Positions 36,101 to 47,114 of a DNA stretch of 64,000 nucleotides are shown here, piece by piece (the stretch's first letter is position 1; every line of letters starts with the position of its first letter). The position numbers were made by a program, and so were the translations under genes. The notes under the pieces are model-generated. The model was not told where the DNA came from, made no database searches, and worked only from the letters and a program-made list of their open reading frames with translations. Source of the DNA: Amphiduros pacificus (taxonomy: Eukaryota; Annelida; Polychaeta; Phyllodocida; Hesionidae); the NCBI GenBank assembly GCA_949316495.1, contig OX439004.1, forward strand, positions 28,922,904-28,986,903, given 5' to 3'.

Positions 36101-38847
36101 AAGAATGCTAGTTTTACATTGGTTGTGAGAGGTAAATGAATTGAAGACAAAATGGTCTTCTTTCCTGTTACTTGACTTTTCATTGTACATTGATGGGAAT
36201 AAACATATGTACATATGAAAAATTTATTCATGATCCCTTAGTAAACTGCTTCCAGAAACGCTGAACCGACTGATAAAATAAACGAGAATACAAATTGCAT
36301 GTTCATGTAGACACATCTTTATTTCTTGTACGTATAGTATAACTTCATTAGATTCCACAAGCAATATCCGCACACAAAATCATATCATATACTTGTGTAC
36401 GCCATGTAGGTAGGGACCTTTTCTGATCACGTTCCTATAGCAATAAACAAGGGACAAATTTCTTAGGACTCCTCAATTTATGACTTCATGGGAACATTGA
36501 TTGTCTATGATGAGAGATATATAGAAATGAAGCACTATGATATTTTTCTTGTCTTCTTGAAATAATGAGATCTGATGGAAGGATCATATCCTCCACTATG
36601 ACAAATAGAAAGTTCTTCTACACTATATTGGTTTACAGATGGGATATCAAAGTTCTTGCAGCGAAACGTTGCTTATGATGATGAAATTTCCCTCGGGGTT
36701 TGACAATTTACCACAACATTGGGATTATGACTTTGACCATTGACTATGGCATAAAATTGTTTGCACGCTCTGTAGTTGCACATGTGTTTATGTATAGGAT
36801 ATTTATTCGACTGCAGCAAACCTTAAATTGTGATAATGGAATTTACATTATAGATCTTATTATTGATATATTGTCCTCTTGGATCTGATCATCATCTCAA
36901 TATCATAAATCTTTATAATAGTCATAAAAGTATACAAGACAGGCCACTTTGAACATATTAGCATACTGGACATATCTTGCTCGTTTGTTAAAATAAAAAA
37001 AACAAACATAGTTTTCTGTATTATCAATGACAACACAAGTTTGAAATGACCCAACTCTTTTTTTTAAGGATTGCCTTAATTTGTTTGCAATAAGAAGTTC
37101 TCTATATACGCAGAATAGGTTTAGAGTTTTTTTGTCTTTTGAAATGAAATTGTCGCTGATGGTTGGAGCAATACATACTTACATACTATATCTACTTTTT
37201 CTTCTATTTCTAGGTTTGTTTTTCATTCTGCCTTGCATGGATTCATATACCAAGGTGGACCTCAGAACGGTGTCTTTTGACGTTCCTCCCCAGGAAGTGA
37301 GTACTTTTTGAGCAGACATCGTACTGTACACTATATATATGTACGATACAAGTTGACTATTACTATCAAGCTGATTATTACTCTTACCAATAAGTTGATT
37401 ACTACTATTTTAAATAGATGAATCTTAAAGAAAATGTCTTCTTCAATGATATACAAGAGTAGAACTACAATTCCTCTGAATCACGTTTAGAATATACAAT
37501 AGAATAATACCCCTTGGCATATAAAGCTTGATGGATGCCATTCATGTATGTGTTCTTCATTTCAGGTGTTGTCCAAGGACTCAGTGACAGTTGCAGTGGA
37601 CGCTGTGGTGTATTACAGGGTACAGAATGCTACCATTTCCATCACCAATGTGGAGGATGCTGCCCGCTCCACTCGCCTTCTGGCTGCCACAACGCTGAGG
37701 AATGTACTCGGTACCAAGAATCTTAGTGAGATACTGGCTGATCGAGAAAACATAAGCCATCTTATGCAGGTGAGCAATTTCCCCCCTTCTCATGTCACAA
37801 TGCACCTTTTTTTTTACCCTAAACACGAACTCAAAAACAACATATATTTGATAACTTTATTTCCAAATAATAGAACTAAAATAAATCATGGAAATATATG
37901 CCATAAGATACACCCTTTCTTCTCTATTATTCGTATATCTAAACATATTTGGAAATAATAGATATATTATATGCCATATTTCATACCTTTTCAATGTTAT
38001 ATATTTCATGTTTTAGAGCAATTTAGATGAGGCTACTGATCCATGGGGGGTGAAGGTAGAACGCGTTGAAATGTAAGTATTTTCTTAAGAACAAAGGATT
38101 TTAAGACAGAGGTCAGGATTAGCAGAACATAACTGTATCTCTATTCTATTATTCCAATATTAACATAGAGAGACAATATGAGAGTGCTGACAACATATGT
38201 CGCTCTAACTACTTGCAGATACGATAAAAAAATCTAACCGTATCTTAAAAATTAAAATTTGCATTACGTTATTTATTATCTGAAATGTTATCGTTAATTT
38301 GAATATGATTAGGATTTGGTTATCAAATTGAGCTACTTAAATTTCAGAATGTACATATTTTAATATTTTGATTACAGAAAAGATGTGCGTCTGCCAGTGC
38401 AGTTACAGCGTGCCATGGCGGCAGAGGCAGAGGCTGCTAGAGAGGCAAGGGCGAAGGTAAGACACACAGACAGACACATAGTTAACCTTGCTTGTTTGTT
38501 TTGAAAACCCACTCACTTTTATTATTGATGAAGTTGGGCATTAACAATGCAGCCTCACAAGAACAAGCGACGATGATTTGCATAAAGATGTTTTATGGTA
38601 GTTTACATAATGTAATGTTTACATGTTTTGCTTATTATTCCTCTAATTTGTGTAGGTCATAGCTGCAGAAGGGGAACACAAGGCATCAAGAGCCCTCAAG
38701 GAGGCTGCAGATGTCATCAACGAATCATCTTCAGCATTACAACTGCGCTATCTACAAACCCTCAACACCATCTCTGCAGAGAAAAATTCAACTATCATCT
38801 TCCCGCTACCCATTGACTTTCTCAAGGCATTTGTCAAAAACCAGTGA
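21046..38847 (+). CDS. STOM: Stomatin / MEC-2 family membrane protein (band 7/PHB), MATQ isoform
   Basis: Exons: 21046-21144 (ATG 21048), 34461-34567, 35926-35998, 37214-37296, 37566-37769, 38017-38072, 38378-38456, 38656-38847 (TGA). All introns are GT-AG and all junction phases agree (1,0,1,0,0,2,0). The 296-aa product fits stomatin (about 285 aa). Seen: a Cys pair (42-43) before a hydrophobic hairpin (about 45-67) with Pro60; band 7 motifs [73 protein letters not shown]; an Ala/Glu-rich coiled coil; and the C-terminal [12 protein letters not shown] associated with oligomerisation. Known of the family: monotopic, palmitoylated, cholesterol-binding scaffolds on the cytosolic face of the plasma membrane that oligomerise and modulate ion channels, including mechanosensory ones. 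A poly(A) signal AATAAA lies near 39119. The ATG exon has a usable upstream acceptor (TAG at 21043-21045), so it may be a first or an internal exon. Family assignment is certain; ortholog (stomatin versus MEC-2/STOML3) is not. Confidence 0.95.
22121..22342. repeat. Tandem duplication of a 111-bp unit
   Basis: AGAATGACA(T/C)TAAAGCAACA starts at 22121 and again at 22232. The two copies run on almost identically through CATCTTGGATCTGATAAGTTCGA and the TTTTCTGCATG(C/T)AGTTTTCC stretch. Intronic, no coding content. Confidence 0.85.
23273..23278 (+). promoter_or_regulatory. TATA-like box upstream of the 23.6 kb first exon
   Basis: TTTATATAGAG lies in a GC-richer island. A start near 23300 would give a leader of about 300 nt holding two upstream ORFs (ATG at 23319, and 23379-23534) before the ATG at 23597. 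Confidence 0.3.
23379..23534 (+). CDS. 51-codon ORF, upstream ORF or alternative start exon ([10 protein letters not shown]...)
   Basis: An ORF of 51 codons starts [19 protein letters not shown] and is rich in His, Asp and Ser. Splicing at GTGGTG (23494) or GTGTGC (23497) would end it in phase 1, compatible with the stomatin core, giving a 38-39 residue N-terminus. Both donors are poor, so it may instead be an upstream ORF in the leader of the exon at 23597. Its composition looks more protein-like than the surrounding DNA. I do not recognise it. Confidence 0.3.
   Translation: MSESALMDHKSYWPANPDDNPMDGGDHFEDLSHSHTNHGGVHRFVIVDGQL
23597..23663 (+). CDS. Candidate alternative first exon of stomatin gene ([12 protein letters not shown]...)
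   Basis: ATGATG opens [22 protein letters not shown] and ends in phase 1 at a near-consensus donor G|GTGAGTG, so it joins 34461 in frame (22 + 264 = 286 aa, the usual stomatin length). It lies in a GC-richer island with a TATA-like box at 23273. No acceptor is needed if it is a first exon. Coding potential alone is weak. Confidence 0.45.
24780..24930. repeat. Short tandem repeat (about 23-25 bp) next to the long first exon
   Basis: About six copies of a GACTGTAACAAGGATAACA-type unit end three bases before the ATG at 24933. If the transcript starts upstream, or splices into the acceptor TTTATTTCAG at 24623, this array is in the 5' UTR. Confidence 0.8.
24933..26010 (+). CDS. Long alternative first exon: 359-aa disordered N-terminus for stomatin
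   Basis: An open frame starts [20 protein letters not shown] with a good context (AACA before the ATG, G after) and an in-frame stop upstream at 24903. Ending at donor GTATTT (26011) it leaves phase 1 after Tyr-Gln-Ile-Asp-Glu and joins 34461 as E-A-A-P-S-D, giving a 623-aa isoform. It is GC-richer than its surroundings. No known domain is seen. It is hydrophilic and probably disordered, with a PLPRPQ proline motif (about 55-60), a possible helix [13 protein letters not shown] (about 84-96), an acidic run (133-142), and YxxPhi-type motifs YAQV (116) and YADI (205). Unspliced, the frame continues to a stop ending at 26117 (394 aa), but that tail is AT-rich and intron-like. Alternative: an independent single-exon gene of unknown function. 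Confidence 0.65.
26011..27252. other. Intronic stretch with a GC-richer block before the 27.25 kb exon
   Basis: No gene seen. 26830-27110 is less AT-rich than its neighbours and ends 140 bp before the start codon at 27253, so it may hold promoter or enhancer sequence. I see no convincing TATA box. Confidence 0.4.
27253..27400 (+). CDS. Alternative first exon of stomatin gene ([20 protein letters not shown]...)
   Basis: Encodes 49 residues: [12 protein letters not shown], a short Gly/Pro/Tyr/Val repeat (YRVGPG twice), then a predicted helix [20 protein letters not shown] and LYA. It ends GCC-G in phase 1 at donor GTATTA, so it joins 34461 as YA-A-APSDGG (313 aa with the core). GC content and codon use stand out sharply from the AT-rich intron. 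The frame is open further upstream to 27178, but coding character starts at this ATG. Its opening resembles the exon at 31412 (shared GKA-G-Y-V pattern), suggesting exon duplication. Confidence 0.7.
28745..29150. repeat. Dispersed repeat, copy 2, with tRNA-like segment
   Basis: Homologous to 11640-12135. Around 28876-28935 it carries GCGGGCCAGTGGTCTAGTGC and a degenerate B-box-like segment, which hints at tRNA-derived SINE ancestry. Orientation is the same as copy 1. Confidence 0.6.
30060..30655. repeat. 42-bp minisatellite
   Basis: Units around TCTGGCTGTCTGT(A/G)TAGTGTC, spaced 42 bp in the best stretch (30380-30650) and degenerating upstream. The unit is a multiple of three, so it gives long but artefactual open frames on both strands. 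Confidence 0.85.
30657..30752. repeat. 12-bp tandem repeat (TACTGTGGTGTC)
   Basis: About eight near-perfect copies of a 12-bp unit directly follow the 42-bp array. On the minus strand it reads as a His-His-Ser-Arg repeat; non-coding. Confidence 0.9.
30887..30894 (+). promoter_or_regulatory. TATA box of putative promoter for exon 30947
   Basis: TATAAATT lies 60 bp before the ATG at 30947. A start near 30918 would give a leader of about 30 nt. Confidence 0.35.
30947..31016 (+). CDS. Candidate alternative first exon of stomatin gene ([16 protein letters not shown]...)
   Basis: ATG opens [23 protein letters not shown] and ends ATT-G in phase 1 at donor GTAAAA. It joins 34461 to give 23 + 264 = 287 aa. 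A TATA box lies 60 bp upstream and the region is GC-richer than the intron around it. The two C-terminal Cys could be palmitoylated like the core pair (inference). Donor strength is moderate. Confidence 0.4.
31412..31460 (+). CDS. Alternative first exon of stomatin gene ([16 protein letters not shown])
   Basis: Sixteen codons plus one base end at a consensus donor G|GTGAGT in phase 1 and join 34461 as PQ-A-APSDGG (280 aa in all, typical of stomatin). [12 protein letters not shown] resembles [12 protein letters not shown] of the exon at 27253, consistent with duplication of a first exon. A GATAAAATA motif about 40 bp upstream (near 31370) could serve as a weak TATA box, and 31180-31400 is a GC-richer block fitting a promoter. 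Confidence 0.6.
32342..32410. repeat. (CA)n microsatellite
   Basis: CACACA run interrupted by a few CATA steps. Confidence 0.95.
33406..33424 (+). CDS. Weak candidate mini first exon (MYLPNT)
   Basis: ATG-TAC-CTT-CCA-AAT-ACA-G precedes a good donor GTAAGA and ends in phase 1. Nothing else supports it; patterns like this arise by chance. Confidence 0.15.
34461..38847 (+). CDS. STOM: Shared stomatin core, seven constitutive exons
   Basis: These exons are common to every inferred isoform. The first begins with CG, completing a Gly/Ala-type codon with the last G of whichever upstream exon is used (G|CG = Ala), followed by [15 protein letters not shown]. It contributes 264 residues from that junction Ala to the stop: the palmitoylation-type Cys pair, membrane hairpin, band 7 domain, coiled coil and C-terminal tail. 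The acceptor at 34459-34460 follows a pyrimidine-rich CCATTTTCAG. Donors are strong (GTAAGA, GTGAGT, GTGAGT, GTGAGC, GTAAGT, GTAAGA). The intact channel-regulating core is thus separated from a variable N-terminus by an intron of at least 3 kb. Confidence 0.95.
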
Positions 38848-38849
38848 TA

Positions 38850-41450
38850 TGTCCTATAAAAAGAGCGAGAAGGGAATTATAGGTCAATGACCCGGAGTCC
38901 TATCATACTGCAGCTATATAATCTGTATTAGGTCATGTGACCAAGTCACGGAACTGGCCTGCCCATGTGACTGATCACGTGACAATCCTCTAATGAGGAC
39001 AAACATGTCAAATGAACAGGATTTTTCAGCCACCAAAGATGCTGAATACCTGTGTATTCATAGAAAGTTGTGCAACCTTTCAGATATTATCTTATCTGTG
39101 TGATTTTATTAAATCATTAATAAATACTTAAGTGTATAAACAAACTGGCTTTATTCCATACAAAGGTGGCATACGAATGCCAACCTCAACTCCACCACTG
39201 ACACAATTGGTAACCCAAGCCACCGTACGTTATTTCATGGAGAGTTTCTCAATTTGAGTTTGGAAATCTTCGTTATCATGCTAGCACAGTTCCCTCTAAT
39301 GACAGAGTTATGTGTTCAAATGAATAAATTTATTCACTTCAGGATATTATATCTTGTTCGAAAAAGGATACTTTACCTTCAGGATGAAATATAGAGTTCA
39401 TTGATTCTATCTGCACAGAATCATTTAACTACATATGGATAAACTGTACAAATAAACAGAAACGGTGGCCCTGAATTATCGTGACCCTGAAGGTCGGTTC
39501 TTGTCACATGTTAAGTTGCTAATCTATCGGGTAATTCATAGTAATTCTATATCTGGCTAGTTACCATAGTGATCATCATATGTGGAGGGGTTAGAGACAT
39601 AATGTGTCTTTCGTGGCTTTGCTATTTCATGTCATGTATTTGTGTGGTGCATTATATACGACAAATACTGTATGATCTGTATGTGGTTACCATGTTAATT
39701 CATAGGTCAAAGACGAGCCAATTAGCTAGTGTTTGTCTTTGCTGCTCGTTACCATGGAACCTGTATTTGTTGTTAGTTGCCATGGTACCTGTGTTTGGTG
39801 CTAGTTACTACAATACTGGTATTTTATTTGTCATGGTACATAGTTTGTCACCATGGTAGTTTTTTTTTCTTACAGTTTGTTACATTGGTTACATATTACC
39901 AATCTGCCTATTGTCATGGTAATGCAACATAATATGATTAAAAATGGACATGGACAATGTTTTTGATATGGCCTACCTATTTTTATTATTCAAGCATACA
40001 TTGACAAATATTTTACTATTCAAATTGTGTGCTTTTAATGTGCCAATGTAGTAGGATAACTAAATCAAAGGTTTATTTTCAGAATATTTCTCTCACAGAT
40101 GCGGTTCAAAATGTCAAACGTTTAGATTCAGACTTCTAAAAACTAGCACATGATATGGACATTTACAAATTTCAAAATGGTTGGCTTTGTGAAAATAAAT
40201 CCAAGGAAACTAGAATGTCTTGCGACATTTGAATTTTGGTCAAAGTAAAATGATGTATACAATTGGCTGACACAGCCTATTTGCTGATGTTCCATTGGCC
40301 TCTTAGATAAACATTGTAAAGGTAACCCTCAGAAAGACCTATTCAGATAAACATTTCATTAAGAGCTCAAACCTTTATCAATCATTGATTGGCTGTATTG
40401 TACCCACCCAATATGACGTGTTAGGCCCTTGAAGGACATCAAGGCAACTTTCAACCCACTTTCAACCCAGCTATCTTGGTTTTACTGGATTAACAGCTGG
40501 GCTCCATCAATCAAAATTGATTTTTTCAGACAATACCTTTGGATCAGCCCCCAACATAACACTTTTCAGCATGTTAATACACCATATCGGATTTGGTTCC
40601 AGTTAGGCTTCCCCCTGGAACCTTAACCTGAGAACAAAAAACCCTTCATGGGCTAATTTATTCTCTGTGGTGGGTGAGCTGAAAAATTCTATTTTTTTTT
40701 TCAAATAAATTATTACTGAAATCGCTATTTGGCGAATGCCTCGAATTCAGAGCAGTCACTTAAATGGCCTCAACATCTGTGAACATAGGGTATTAATTGT
40801 TTCGTACAATGCCAGTAATGTTGTGATTCAAATTGTTTGTTACTGTCTAAAAGGATTAACACATTTTCTACTTTTCCACCAAGTTTCATATAGCTCTGTG
40901 GTAAAAAGAGACATTTAAGTATGTGAAATAATACGTAATCCAGTCGTAGGTATAGTAGTCAGTAGAACAAATTCTTCTGATATTTCAAAATTACACGAAA
41001 AAGGTCATTGATAGAATCAACTGTACAGTGATATTGTTATCCAAAAGCATATTTCAATATTAACAAACAAAATAAAGTCCTTGTGTATAAGTGTCCTATT
41101 TAACCTCGATATCCTAAAACATTTAAGAAATTAAATTATGAATAAGATTGACCAGATTAGTGCAATATTGATTTTTTTTATGGTTATGTTTTATACATGT
41201 ATTGTAGAGAGTTTTTCATTTGCAATATGTAACATCGTAATATAAATAAATATCTATATATTTTCAAAACGTGTTTGCTTTAAAAGACTGGTAATGATCA
41301 ATCATCCAGCATGGAATAGGTCAGTAAAAGGACTTTCGAATATGAAACAGTCAAATGTTATGTATTAATGTATTGGGTCTAAATACGATTTTTTCATAAT
41401 TAAATATTTTTCTCGGATATTAGAATTTCTCTAGTCGTTAAGATACCTTT
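38850..41450. other. 3' flank of stomatin, no further gene seen
   Basis: AT-rich. 39560-39920 has several TTACCATGG-type repeats. Near 40425 GTTAGGCCCTTGAAGG resembles, inverted, the end of the dispersed repeat inside the 524-bp unit. Confidence 0.45.
39119..39124 (+). terminator. Poly(A) signal of stomatin gene
   Basis: AATAAA about 270 bp after the TGA at 38845-38847 gives a 3' UTR of about 290 nt. It is the first canonical hexamer in the 3' flank. Confidence 0.6.
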
Positions 41451-41454
41451 CCAA

Positions 41455-42105
41455 TTATTACCCTGGTCGTTAATGTACATTTCAAATGATTACCCTAGTC
41501 GTTAAGGTACCTAACCAATGATTACCCTAGTTGTTAATATACGTTTTAATTGATTCCCCCAGTCGTTATGGTCCCTTTCCAGTGATTCCCTCAGTCATTA
41601 AGGTACATTTCCAATGATTACCCCAGTAGTTAAGGCACTTTCCAGTGATTACTCCAATTGTTAAGATACATTTCCAGTGATTACCCTAGTTGTTAAGGCA
41701 CATTCGAATGATTGCCCCAGTCTTTAAGGTACCTTTCTTATGATTACCCTGGTTGTTAAGGTATCTTTCCAATGATTACTCTGGTCGTTAAGGTACCTTT
41801 CCAATGATTACCTCAGTCATTAAGGTACATTTCCAATGATTACCCCAGTAGTTAAGACACTTTCCAGTGATTACTCCAATTGTTAAGATACATTTCCAGT
41901 GATTACCCTAGTTGTTAAGGCACATTCGAATGATTACCCCAGTCTTTAAGGTACCTTTCTTATGATTACCCTGGTTGTTAAGGTATCTTTCCAATGATTG
42001 CTCTGGTCGTTAAGGTACCTTTCTAATGATTACCCCAGTCTTTAAGGTACCTTTCCAATGGTTACCTTTATCGTTAAGGTACTATCCAATGGTTACCCTA
42101 GTCAT
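41455..42105. repeat. 32-bp minisatellite
   Basis: About twenty copies of GTTAAGGTACCTTTCCAATG plus ATTACCCCAGTC at 32-bp spacing. A block of several units is itself duplicated (41590-41770 resembles 41820-42000). Non-coding. Confidence 0.92.
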
Positions 42106-43053
42106 TGAAGTTCCAGTGTTGGTGCACTTTTACCCATTGGATATTTACCTATTGGATATTAAACTTTAAAATAGCTGATGGGAAAAAGCTAGAAAAAATC
42201 CTTCCTAATGCTCATTATGATCTCATGACATCCTGATTGTAAGATGAATATACCATCCATTTGACCGTAAAAAATAGAATGTCCTGACCTTCAGAAATAT
42301 ATTTACAATCTTTGAAAATATATCTGTGTGAAATTGAGTGAGTATTACATTGTTGTTATTCTGACAAGCTCAAGTGTATGTCAGCTGACAAAGTAAAATG
42401 TAGAACTTAATATTGGCGGGTCTAACCTGGGGTATGATTTAATTGTTGACATATCTTTGAAAAAGGCATACATGTCTGGGAAAGAATGATTGGTCGCAGC
42501 CAAAATATCAGATATCCCGACGAAAAATAGTCTTATAGACCCTACACAAGTGACATCTGGTGATATAGGTATGACGACCCCTAGTGTCTGATCTGTTTTT
42601 CTACATGAGAGACACCTGGATAATTGTTAGCAAGTCCAGTTGTGACACCTGGTATAACATTATTGAGAGATGAGACAGTGTTAACTCGGTACGGTGGGCG
42701 GAGGGGTTTTGTTGTCTGGTAATCCTATTACCATAATCCTATTTAGATAATATAAACGAGGGAATTCAATCAAACAGATTTTGTTAAATTGGGATCATTT
42801 ATATTCAATTTTAAGTCTACATTATCGATAATGTACTATATTGGTCATTTTGCCCATCAGACACATGGTCATATCAGTTTATTTCGTGGGTAATATTTTA
42901 TTTGGAAGGTCAGTTGCAACCTGGCTTAATTACTATGTGTGTGGCTCTTCTTTTCACCTCCCGCTGAAGTGAAGATAATATTATTAGACTGGTACCCATT
43001 CTTTTTTAATTTCAAATGATAGGGGACCAGTTGATGGATATTGACAGCTTTGT

Positions 43054-43510
43054 AGTGTTCTCCAATCACCCATCGGCAAAGCCCAGATAGGTGATCTGGA
43101 GGGGTTTGTCGAACGTCCATGGTCTCTACCAACTCCAACCAAAGAAAAGTTTGGTGGAGTTGATTGAGCTCTAGTGAAGTAAAAACTCGCCAGCTGCAAA
43201 AACTTTGGTAAACCCGTTTAAACGTCAAAATTGAACCCGTTTCAACTGCCGTTAAAATGGGTTTGATTCAATTTTTGCAGCTGGCAATTATTATCAAGTA
43301 TTTATATTTTCTTTATTTAATGTTATCCAAAAAATAATCAAGCTTTTTTGTGAGATTTTAGACATAATCATACATAAAATATGAATTATCACTTAAACAG
43401 TTGGGTATATAAAAAATCACATCTGAACGAGATTATGACCAAAAAGCAAAAATCTCAGACCTCTCCAGATCACCTATCTGGGCTTTGTCGATGGGTGATT
43501 GGAGAACACT
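43054..43510. mobile_element. Palindromic non-autonomous DNA transposon (hAT-like MITE)
   Basis: The left arm AGTGTTCTCCAATCACCCAT (43054 on, through AGCCCAGATAGGTGATCTGG) is repeated inverted at 43457-43510 over about 50 bp. Flanks read ACAGCTTTG at both sides (43044 and about 43512), a candidate 8-9 bp target duplication as made by hAT transposases. Inside is a second inverted pair GCCAGCTGCAAAAA / TTTTTGCAGCTGGC (about 43189 and 43273). No coding frame. Confidence 0.75.
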
Positions 43511-43544
43511 AACAGCTTTGGGACCCCTTGCCCAATCGGCGTCA

Positions 43545-43680
43545 ATAGTCAACCGCTAGATGTCACGGTAGTGTGAAGTCAGTCATTATCCAGTGGAATT
43601 TCCATGACGGCCCCGGGACTGTCATTAGTCGTCCCAAAGCAGGGTCGTCCTGGACCATGACGGCGATTGGGCGCAATTGA
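43545..43680. repeat. Inverted repeat, possible small TIR element
   Basis: GCCCAATCGGCGTCA near 43550 is matched inverted, with one mismatch, by TGACGGCGATTGGGC near 43659. A further palindromic pair GGGAC...GTCCC lies inside. Confidence 0.5.
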
Positions 43681-44439
43681 GCATATGGAGTTAAAACAAT
43701 TATCTAGGAATCACACCTAGAAGGAACAGGCATAGGTGCATTCTTTGGTTGTGATATGCGCCACTTGGACGGGTGTATCATTACTATCTTGGTTCCTGAT
43801 TCAAGACGAAAAAGCTGCTGTGGGGATTTGGGAATGACCTCAGCTCTTTGGGCCCTCAAGATTTATTGATAAGAAAACATATTTATCTTCATGTTATCGA
43901 TGCCAATTTTACCTGAATAACATAATATTTTTCAATCAGCGCTCTCAACACAAAAGCAAAGTATCAGACACGAAAAAAACATTAACGAATAATTAGTGGG
44001 GGTTATTACTCATATGCCAGAAAACATTACAATTCTTAAAAAAATGTACCAACATTATAATTGTGGTATAAAGTTTCCATGATAGGTTTATTATTTTGCA
44101 TGATAGGTTTATTATTTTCCATGATAGGTTTATTACTTTCTTAAAAGGTTGTAGCCAAACTTACAACCAGTCTCCTCGGCAGTTATTAATTTAATATCTA
44201 TCCACTGACAACCAATCTGGCTCAATAGTCATTGGTCTTAGATATATAAGCTAACAAGCCAACCTGACGAATCTGTTGCCATCCTTTAGTATATATACCT
44301 TCTGACAACTAATCCCAAATTATATTATTTATATATCTACCTACTGACACACCAATATGACATCTCACTACCCAATATTCTTATCCTCAGCTACCGGTAA
44401 GCCAATCTGACAACTTTCCAACTTTCCTATGAATTTAGA

Positions 44440-45080
44440 ATCAATTGCAACTAATCAGAATCCTCAATAGTCACGAAGCTTGTACTAACCACTAGCTAAT
44501 CTGACACCCAAAGAGCCATCAGTTTGAAAGTATCCACCTCCTCAATAGCTGTTAAACTTGTACCAATCTATTGGCAAGTCAATCTGACTCCTCATCATCC
44601 ATAAAACTGTTACCTACCTACTGCCAAGCCAATCTGTCTCCCCATTAGCCATAAAACTGTTACCTACCTACTGGCAAGCCAATCTGTCTCCTCATTAGCC
44701 ATAAAGCTTGTACCAATCTATTGGCAAGTCAATCTGACTCCTCATCATCCATAAAACTGTTACCTACCTACTGGCAAGCCAATCTATCTCCTCATTAGCC
44801 ATAACGTTTGTACCAATCTATTGGTAAATCAATCTGACTCCCCATTAGCCATAAAGCTTGTACCAATCTACTGGCAAGGCAATCTGACTCCTCATCATCC
44901 ATAAAACTGTAACCTACCTACTGCCAAGCCAATCTGTCTCCCCATTAGCCATAAAGCTGTTATCTACCTACTGGCAAGCCAATCTGTCTCCTCATTAGCC
45001 ATAAAGCTTGTACCAATCTATTGGCAAGGAAATCTGACTCCTCATTAGCCATAAAGCTTGTACCAACCAACTCCTCATTC
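44440..45080. repeat. 50-bp minisatellite with two alternating unit types
   Basis: Units at 50-bp spacing alternate between ATAAAACTGTTACCTACCTA and ATAAAGCTTGTACCAATCTA types, each followed by GGCAAG(C/T)CAATCTG and CTC(C/A)TCATTAGCC. About eleven copies; the alternation implies higher-order duplication. Confidence 0.9.
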
Positions 45081-45482
45081 GCTATTAGATTCGCTGACGA
45101 GATATCCTGAATGACCATCCTTTTTATGGTCACCTACTGAACAGACGCTCTATTTTCTGAAGACTAGGTAGATTCCAGTAGACACGCCATGTGTAATCCA
45201 TGCAGATTTGTTTAAAATTTCAGAAATTCATGGACAACCAGATATTGACAAGGAATGATTTTCAGTTTATGTCATGATAAACAGGTGTAATATGTAAAGC
45301 AAAATGACATACAATATTCATGTGGATAAGACGTAAATCTCTGGTCCATTTTATGACATGAATCATTTTAAAATGTGTAAACAACTTCTGTGAACAAGTA
45401 AAATATGATAATTTGTCCCTAAAAATTAAAACATAGAATATGCCACTTAATGTTTGTCTGAGAATCATAATTTGCATTATTG

Positions 45483-45484
<2 letters not shown>

Positions 45485-45515
<31 letters not shown>
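45485..45515. repeat. (TA)n microsatellite
   Basis: Perfect TA run. Confidence 0.95.
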
Positions 45516-45517
<2 letters not shown>

Positions 45518-45519
45518 CT

Positions 45520-46760
45520 CTCAATATCTTCAATTCTAACTCGCCCAACCCTGCCAAAGAAAATCCCTTTGTGACAGGGATATAATTCAATACACGAGAG
45601 ATGCGGTTTGTAATGTCCAGATAGCTATTTGGGATAATGATGTTAATAACAAACAAAAAAGCAAATCGCTTTTTCATTCTAATGTATAATTCACGTCTTA
45701 TCCACATAAAATAAATCACTCCTTATTCATGTTGTCTTTTCTATGTGAATAGATCACATTATTTGCTTTGCATATTCCACGAATTAACCACATCTTAACC
45801 ACTGAAAAAATTCATGTCAAAACCTCATCTTTTCAACTAGTTTTGTCTGCAAAGTTATGGTTCCATCAATAAATTCTTATTACTCCATCTGAAAATCGAC
45901 CCCGATTATGATCTTGCAAGCCGTATAGATTGAGAAATATATAAAATAATAACAAAGTCATATTGCTTTATAGAAACATATAATATATTTATTTCTAAAT
46001 AAAGCTTATTTGAATGAATTTACATAGTCTCACTATTGTTACAGTGTTAACTGCATGCATTTACAAATAGTAGCATTATGAAGAACAATAATGATCATAA
46101 CAAAGTTGGTAAAATATAATCATATATTTATTTGTATATATTATTGAAATCAGTATTATGCTAGAAAAGTATACAGATTACTCGAAGAGGAATTTAAAGA
46201 TTCAGAAATGTTATCTCCTCCACTTTGATAACGATAAAGGTAGTCTTATTCATTTCAAAGTGATTGGAAAAGGTCAAATATATATCTCTACTCTTGTTTT
46301 CAAATTAATTTATCAAAATGATAATAAATATATCTAGTCCTGTGATTTACCTATATACATTCTTTAAAAGGGGCTAAACTAACAATATTTTCGGCACATT
46401 TCTTGTCTTATTCAAAATAAATAAAATTTGTGTCAGAAATCTCATATCATATCATGATCTGACCAATTCCTTGAAAAGTTTGAGTCAATTGTTTTGTGGC
46501 CTTGTTAAATATTCATTTGGCTCTACAGTTAACACAATGGCATATCATATATACCACTCACACCTTCATAGAGAAAAAAATTATTGGGGAGTTTTCATAT
46601 TTCATATGTGGAGATATCATATAACACCTGTTCGGAGAACACGTTGAGTGAGGTCATTAAGTGAATAAGTAAGTTATGTGGTCATATTTAACATATCTAT
46701 TTATGATTAGGTGGAATAAAATGAACAAAGAAATTATTACAAACTTAGAAGGTATGGACA
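45520..46760. other. No gene seen
   Basis: Very AT-rich intergenic DNA. Confidence 0.45.
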
Positions 46761-46766
46761 CCATAA

Positions 46767-46772
46767 TTTATT
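46767..46772 (-). terminator. Possible poly(A) signal of the cysteine-rich gene
   Basis: AATAAA on the minus strand, about 340 bp after the stop at 47115. Plausible distance, but such hexamers are common in AT-rich DNA. Confidence 0.35.
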
Positions 46773-47114
46773 ATATAGACTTGCAGACAATTAGAGCATA
46801 CATTCAGAGAGGGATTTACATATGTCAAACCTATCAAAACGATTACAGGAATGGCACATATTTGAACATTCAAAATGTTATTGTTATACACGTTGGCATT
46901 TTATCTGAAAATATATCTTCTGGAAAAATTGTTTGGGGAGAAACTGTATAAACTATTTACATAGGTATAGACACATGTGATAATAATACACTGTACTTAA
47001 TCAGATCATAATAGTGAAAACATAATCCTTTAGAGTGTGAATCAAAAGATTTGTGATCTACTTCCGGTTGCGCCTCAGACGCCGACTGGCGGAGACGACT
47101 TGCAGTGCTGCCCC

